Assembly (NCBI RefSeq): GCF_001426745.1
Contig: NZ_LMFI01000001.1
Span: 1,449,441 to 1,513,440, forward strand
Direction of reading: 5' to 3'
DNA length: 64,000 nt
DNA from: Nocardioides sp. Root140
GTDB lineage: Bacteria > Actinomycetota > Actinomycetes > Propionibacteriales > Nocardioidaceae
The notes below the pieces were generated by a model that did no database searches, had not been told where the DNA came from, and saw only the letters and a list, made by a program, of their open reading frames with translations. Below, in pieces: positions 60,018-64,000 of this stretch. Each line of letters begins with the position of its first letter. Within the stretch, counting starts at the first letter, position 1. Made by a program: the position numbers and the translations under genes.

Positions 60018-61963
60018 GACTGCTTCCCTTCCTCGGGGGTCTCGACAGGTTCGACCGACGGAGCTTTGGGCTCCCCGGCAGCTGGCGGCTCCTCGAAGAA
60101 CGTCCGCAGCTCTGCGGGCATCTCCGGCAACGGCTTCTCGTGCAGGTCGACCCCGGAACCGTCGGCGTCGAGCGTCACCACCAGGTTCTTCGTGCCCCAC
60201 ACGGGGTCGGGTCCGGGAAAGTCGTCGCGGGTGTGTCCGCCGCGGGACTCCTCCCTTGCCAGGGCCGCCTTGGCGATGGACTCGCTGACCAGCAGCATGT
60301 TGCGCAGGTCGAGCGAGAGGTGCCAGCCAGGGTTGTACTGGCGGTGTCCTTCGACGACCATCCGGCTGGCCCGCTGCTTGAACTCCTCGATCGCGCCGAG
60401 CGAGGCGCTCAGCTCCTCGGCGGTGCGGATGATGCCGACGAGGTCGTTCATCGACTGCTGCAGGTCGTGCTGGATGGTGTAGGGGTTCTCCCCGCCTCCC
60501 TGGGCGTCGGCGGCGACGTCGAACGGCGCCAGGGCGCTGGCCTCCGCGGCCTTCACGTCGACCGGGTCGATCGCGGGTGGTGCGCTGGCCGTCGAGACGG
60601 CGTACGCCGCAGCGCTCTCGCCGGCGCGCCGGCCGAAGACCAGCAGGTCGGAGAGCGAGTTGCCGCCGAGCCGGTTCGACCCGTGCATGCCACCGGAGCA
60701 CTCGCCCACGGCGTACAGGCCGGTGACGGCGCTCAGCTCGGTGTCGGCGTCGACCTCCACACCGCCCATCACGTAGTGGCAGGTGGGCCCGATCTCCATC
60801 GGCTCTGCCGTGATGTCGACGTCGGCCAGCTCCTTGAACTGGTGGTACATCGACGGGAGCCGGCGGCGGATGAACTCAGGGCTGCGCCGCGACGCGATGT
60901 CGAGGTAGATGCCACCGTGCGGGGTGCCGCGGCCGGCCTTGATCTCGGAGTTGATCGCGCGGGCCACCTCGTCGCGTGGCAGGAGCTCGGGTGGGCGCCG
61001 GTTGTTCTTCTTGTCGTCGTACCAGCGATCGGCCTCCTCGATCGTGTCGGCCGTCTCCGCCCTGAAGAACTCGGGGATGTAGTCGAACATGAAGCGGGTG
61101 CCCTCGGAGTTCTTGAGGATGCCGCCGTCGCCGCGGACCGACTCGGTGACCAGCAGGCCCTTCACCGACGGCGGCCAGACCATGCCGGTCGGGTGGAACT
61201 GCACGAACTCCATGTTGATCAGGCTGGCGCCGGCCCGCAGCGCCAGGGCGTGGCCGTCGCCGGTGTACTCCCAGGAGTTCGAGGTGACCTTGAACGACTT
61301 GCCGATGCCCCCGGTCGCGAGGACCACGCTGGGTGCCTCGAAGGTGACGAAGCGGCCGGTCTCGCGCCAGTAGCCGAAGGCCCCGGCGACCCGGTCGCCG
61401 TCCTTGAGGATGTCGGTGACGGTGCACTCCATGAACACCTCGATGCCGAGGGCCACCGCTCGCTGCTGGAGGGTGCGGATCATCTCGAGGCCGGTGCGGT
61501 CCCCGACGTGCGCCAGGCGCGCGTACTTGTGGCCGCCGAAGTCGCGCTGGGAGATCAGCCCGTCGTCGGTGCGGTCGAAGAGTGCGCCCCAGTCCTCGAG
61601 CTCCATCACCCGCTCGGGTGCCTCCTGCGCGTGCAGCTGGGCCATCCGCCAGTTGTTGAGCATCTTGCCGCCGCGCATGGTGTCGCGGAAGTGCACCTGC
61701 CAGTTGTCGTCGGGGTAGACGTTGCCCATCGACGCGGCGATGCCGCCCTCGGCCATCACGGTGTGGGCCTTGCCGAGCAGCGACTTGCACACGATCGCCA
61801 CCCTGGCGCCGGCGTCGTGGGCCGCGATGGCCGCCCGCAGCCCGGCGCCGCCCGCGCCGAGCACCACCACGTCGAAGGTGTGGTGCTCCATCCCCCCTCG
61901 GGAACTGCCCGACATCTCGTTGCCGGTCATCGGGTGCCGCGTTCCCTCGTGTGCCGAGCCCAT
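60014..61963 (-). CDS. sdhA: Succinate dehydrogenase flavoprotein subunit (Sdh1-like)
   Basis: 649 residues. FAD motif GAGGAGLRAA, covalent-FAD His in LLGKAHTVMAEGG, active-site FVQFHPTGM, VRGDGG and the late HGSNRLGGNSLSDLLVFGRRAGE. The C-terminus has a Pro/Glu-rich tail. ATG at 61963 (MGSAHEGTRHP) overlaps the membrane subunit stop by one base (TGATG). The length and partners fit the mycobacterial Sdh1 type (comparison from memory). Confidence 0.94.
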   Translation of the reverse strand: MGSAHEGTRHPMTGNEMSGSSRGGMEHHTFDVVVLGAGGAGLRAAIAAHDAGARVAIVCKSLLGKAHTVMAEGGIAASMGNVYPDDNWQVHFRDTMRGGKMLNNWRMAQLHAQEAPERVMELEDWGALFDRTDDGLISQRDFGGHKYARLAHVGDRTGLEMIRTLQQRAVALGIEVFMECTVTDILKDGDRVAGAFGYWRETGRFVTFEAPSVVLATGGIGKSFKVTSNSWEYTGDGHALALRAGASLINMEFVQFHPTGMVWPPSVKGLLVTESVRGDGGILKNSEGTRFMFDYIPEFFRAETADTIEEADRWYDDKKNNRRPPELLPRDEVARAINSEIKAGRGTPHGGIYLDIASRRSPEFIRRRLPSMYHQFKELADVDITAEPMEIGPTCHYVMGGVEVDADTELSAVTGLYAVGECSGGMHGSNRLGGNSLSDLLVFGRRAGESAAAYAVSTASAPPAIDPVDVKAAEASALAPFDVAADAQGGGENPYTIQHDLQQSMNDLVGIIRTAEELSASLGAIEEFKQRASRMVVEGHRQYNPGWHLSLDLRNMLLVSESIAKAALAREESRGGHTRDDFPGPDPVWGTKNLVVTLDADGSGVDLHEKPLPEMPAELRTFFEEPPAAGEPKAPSVEPVETPEEGKQS

Positions 61964-62757
61964 CAGAAGAACCTCACGTCGTCGATCGTCCCGGTCGCCA
62001 GCAGGTAGACGTAGAGGTCCACCAGCGCGACCGAGAAGAGGGAGTACCACGCGAACTTCGCGTGACTGCCGTTCAACCGGGACACCCAGGTCCACAGCTT
62101 GTAGCGCACCGGATGCTTCGAGAAATGTCTCAACCGGCCGCCGACCGCGTGGCGGCACGAGTGGCACGACAGGGTGTAGAGCCAGATCAGCGCGACGTTC
62201 ACGATCATCAGCAGGGTGCCGAGGCCCATGTGGCCCCACTCGTGGTCCTCGTTGCGGAACGCGAGCACCGTGTCGTAGGTGAGGACGACGGCGACCACCA
62301 TGGCGGCGTACCAGAACCAACGGTGCAGGTTGTTGAGGATCAGCGGCAGCCGGGTCTCGCCGGAGTAGGACTTGTGCGGCTCGGCGACGGCGCACGCGGG
62401 CGGCGAGAGCCAGAACGCCCGGTAGTAGGCCTTGCGGTAGTAGTAGCAGGTCATCCGGAAGCCGAGCGGGAAGATCAGGATGATCAGGGCGGCCGAGAGC
62501 GGGAACGCCCGGAACGGCTGGCCGAAGTCGGACGCACCGTCGACGCAGTCACCCAGGCAGGGAGAGTAGAACGGCGAGAGGTACGGCGAGGCGTAGTAGT
62601 CGGAGCCCATGAACGCCCGCCAGGTGGCGTAGATGACGAACGCGGTGAACACGATGAACGTGGCCAGCGGGGCGAGCCACCATCTGTCCTCGCGCAGTGT
62701 CTTCTCTTCGATACGCGCCCTGGTGGGCCCAGTCACCCCTGCGTCGGTCGACGCCAT
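61963..62757 (-). CDS. Succinate dehydrogenase membrane anchor (Sdh1-like, fused single subunit)
   Basis: 264 residues with about five membrane helices (FIVFTAFVIYATWRAF, ALIILIFPLGFRMTCYYYRKAYYRAFWLSP, WFWYAAMVVAVVLTYDTVLAF, LGTLLMIVNVALIWLYTLSCHSCRHAVGG, FAWYSLFSVALVDLYVYLLATG). Several Cys and His residues lie at helix ends (CLGDCVDG, SCHSCRH). Start ATG at 62757 has GGAGG five bases before it; codons further upstream lack a site. First gene of the operon. Confidence 0.87.
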   Translation of the reverse strand: MASTDAGVTGPTRARIEEKTLREDRWWLAPLATFIVFTAFVIYATWRAFMGSDYYASPYLSPFYSPCLGDCVDGASDFGQPFRAFPLSAALIILIFPLGFRMTCYYYRKAYYRAFWLSPPACAVAEPHKSYSGETRLPLILNNLHRWFWYAAMVVAVVLTYDTVLAFRNEDHEWGHMGLGTLLMIVNVALIWLYTLSCHSCRHAVGGRLRHFSKHPVRYKLWTWVSRLNGSHAKFAWYSLFSVALVDLYVYLLATGTIDDVRFF

Positions 62758-62940
62758 CGCCACCTCCGAGTTCATGTTCTGAATGACCATGGCAGGAAGT
62801 CGCGTCGAGTGGAAGGGGCCGCGCGCAAAGAACGAACCGACCCGGCAAAAGTTCCAACCCACGAGTAACGGGGGGAATCTCACACCCGGTTAGGGCGGCC
62901 TCAACTCCCATGGCCCGATCTGGAGCGGTACCGTGCCACC
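62758..62940. promoter_or_regulatory. Shared control region of two divergent succinate dehydrogenase operons
   Basis: 183 bp. For the right operon a -10 hexamer sits at 62929-62934. An imperfect inverted repeat TAACGGG ... CCCGGTTA lies at about 62863-62892. For the left operon no clear -10 was found; the leader includes GGAGG. Two full operons of like function could be co-regulated from here. Confidence 0.5.
62929..62934 (+). promoter_or_regulatory. -10 hexamer TACCGT, leaderless start of second sdhC
   Basis: TACCGT, 6 nt, GTG at 62941. Confidence 0.55.
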
Positions 62941-63642
62941 GTGGCAATCCCGACTCTAGTAAAAGGCAGCCGGTCGACGCGATCGACGATCGCACTGAAG
63001 CTCCTGATGGCCGTCACCGGCCTGGTCTTCATCGGCTACGTGCTGCTGCACATGTACGGCAACCTCAAGGTCTTCGCCGGCCAGGAAGCCTTTGACGAGT
63101 ACGCGCACCACTTGCGGACCTTCGGGGAGCCGATGCTCCCGCACGAGGGACTGCTGTGGATCATCCGCGCAGTACTCCTGCTGTCGATCATCGGCCACGC
63201 CTACGCGGCCTTCACGCTCTGGGGCCGTGCCAACAGGGCGCGCACCCAGAAGTACGTCGTGAAGAAGGCCGTCGCAGCGACGCTCAGCTCGAAGATGATG
63301 CGTTGGGGCGGGGTGACGCTGCTGCTGTTCGTGATCTTCCACCTGCTGCACTTCACGACCCGCACCATCAACGTCAACGGCGACAAGGACTCGCCGTACG
63401 AGCGCGTGGTGAGCTCGTTCCAGCCCGAGATGTGGTGGGTCACCGTGATCTACCTGCTCGCCATGGGCGCCCTGGCCATGCACCTGCGCCACGGCGTGTG
63501 GAGTGCCTGCCAGACCCTCGGCCTGACCAACAACGCCAAGAGCCGTGCCCGCGCGAACTTCGCCGGTGTATTCCTCGCAGTGGTGATCGCCGGCGGCTTC
63601 GCCCTGGTGCCGCTGTCCATCCTCCTCGGCATCGTCGACTAA
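62941..63642 (+). CDS. sdhC: Succinate dehydrogenase cytochrome b subunit (second operon)
   Basis: 233 residues with five membrane helices, of the Bacillus-type single-anchor cytochrome b558 family. Haem-ligand His candidates fall in YVLLHMYGNLKVF, SIIGHAYAAF, FVIFHLLHFTTRTIN and LAMHLRHGVWSACQTLGL. KLLMAVTGLVFIGYVLLHMYGNL is the typical first helix. GTG at 62941 is set by the -10 spacing. Followed after 15 bp by its flavoprotein gene. Confidence 0.92.
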   Translation: MAIPTLVKGSRSTRSTIALKLLMAVTGLVFIGYVLLHMYGNLKVFAGQEAFDEYAHHLRTFGEPMLPHEGLLWIIRAVLLLSIIGHAYAAFTLWGRANRARTQKYVVKKAVAATLSSKMMRWGGVTLLLFVIFHLLHFTTRTINVNGDKDSPYERVVSSFQPEMWWVTVIYLLAMGALAMHLRHGVWSACQTLGLTNNAKSRARANFAGVFLAVVIAGGFALVPLSILLGIVD

Positions 63643-63657
63643 GGACTGATCGCACAA

Positions 63658-64000
63658 ATGACTGACTCTCATTCCGAGTTCTCCTCCGACGTCGACTCGC
63701 ACGCGGACGCTCCCACGATCGACCCGGACCTGATCGACGACGCGATCGACTACTACACGCCGGGCGAGCCGATCGTCGACGCCAAGGCACCGACCGGCCC
63801 GATCGACCAGCGCTGGAGCACGCGCAAGTTCGAGGCCCGCCTGGTCAACCCGTCCAACCGTCGCAAGCTCGACGTGATCATCGTCGGCACCGGTCTGGCC
63901 GGCGCCTCGGCCGCGGCCACACTCGGCGAGGCCGGCTACAACGTGAAGTCCTTCTGCTACCAGGACTCCCCGCGTCGCGCGCACTCGATCGCGGCCCAGG
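63658..64000 (+). CDS. sdhA: Succinate dehydrogenase/fumarate reductase flavoprotein subunit (second operon, partial)
   Basis: The first 114 codons are in the window; the gene runs off the right edge. An acidic N-terminal extension (about 75 residues, [22 protein letters not shown]...) precedes the FAD motif [23 protein letters not shown], and [13 protein letters not shown] carries the His that binds FAD covalently. This differs clearly from the Sdh1-like flavoprotein at 60014-61963. ATG at 63658 with AAGGA about 12 bp upstream, which is rather far. Confidence 0.92.
   Translation, partial: MTDSHSEFSSDVDSHADAPTIDPDLIDDAIDYYTPGEPIVDAKAPTGPIDQRWSTRKFEARLVNPSNRRKLDVIIVGTGLAGASAAATLGEAGYNVKSFCYQDSPRRAHSIAAQ

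Overview
The window is high-GC, gene-dense, single-chromosome-like DNA from an actinobacterium, most plausibly of the Nocardioides group. This is inferred from third-position GC, frequent GTG starts, ATGA/GTGA gene overlaps, many apparently leaderless starts, a methylmalonyl-CoA mutase pair with MeaB, and REP-like palindromes. The order lpdA - gamma-glutamylcyclotransferase-like gene - purine nucleoside phosphorylase - phosphosugar mutase - add - deoA - cdd - sdh resembles, from memory, the lpdA-to-sdh region of Mycobacterium tuberculosis. Here that core is opened up by several accessory blocks. No rRNA, tRNA or CRISPR array was seen.

Layout. 1-680: 5' end of a UvrD/PcrA helicase (minus). 838-3977: divergent GAF-domain regulator and an NTF2-like/flavin monooxygenase fusion with two palindromic candidate operators between them. 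4060-11808: lpdA and a run of small metabolic enzymes and hydrolases. 11809-13272: a TnpB-only IS200/IS605-type element with intact RuvC residues, whose right end abuts the start codon of a START-like gene. 13515-16883: crotonase, alpha/beta hydrolase and phosphosugar mutase. 17561-20896: deoC with two aldehyde dehydrogenase genes, the second a truncated, Cys-less homologue. 20926-25446: VWA protein, uridine-kinase-like P-loop protein, Cys-peptidase-like protein, adenosine deaminase and MaoC protein.

25580-32408 is one minus-strand nucleoside uptake and catabolism operon: BMP-family lipoprotein, ABC ATPase, two permeases, cytidine deaminase and thymidine phosphorylase. Nucleosides imported by the ABC system would be deaminated (cdd, add) and phosphorolysed (deoA, pnp); DeoC would then split deoxyribose 5-phosphate and the aldehyde dehydrogenase oxidise the acetaldehyde. 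The BMP gene is odd: its C-terminal end is replaced by a piece of a TfoX-family protein.

33812-42719 is a Gram-positive Tad/Flp pilus operon (CpaB-like, TadZ, TadA, TadB, TadC, Flp, three TadE/G-like pseudopilins, and a 932-residue LysM-BTAD membrane protein). Directly beside it, 42940-51366 carries a minimal type-VII-like island: WXG100-like protein, a 1461-residue EssC-type FHA/FtsK ATPase, a lipoprotein, a 911-residue protein with an N-terminal WXG motif and a DUF1023-type alpha/beta hydrolase domain, and another small helical protein. No other type VII core gene lies in the window. This island is the best candidate for an undescribed system.

51365-51537 is a striking inverted array of 21-bp repeats that overlaps the stop codons of both flanking genes. 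51535-56527: meaB, mutB and mutA. 56678-59071: glycosyltransferase and YibE/F membrane protein. 59241-64000: two different succinate dehydrogenase operons placed head to head, the second continuing beyond the window.
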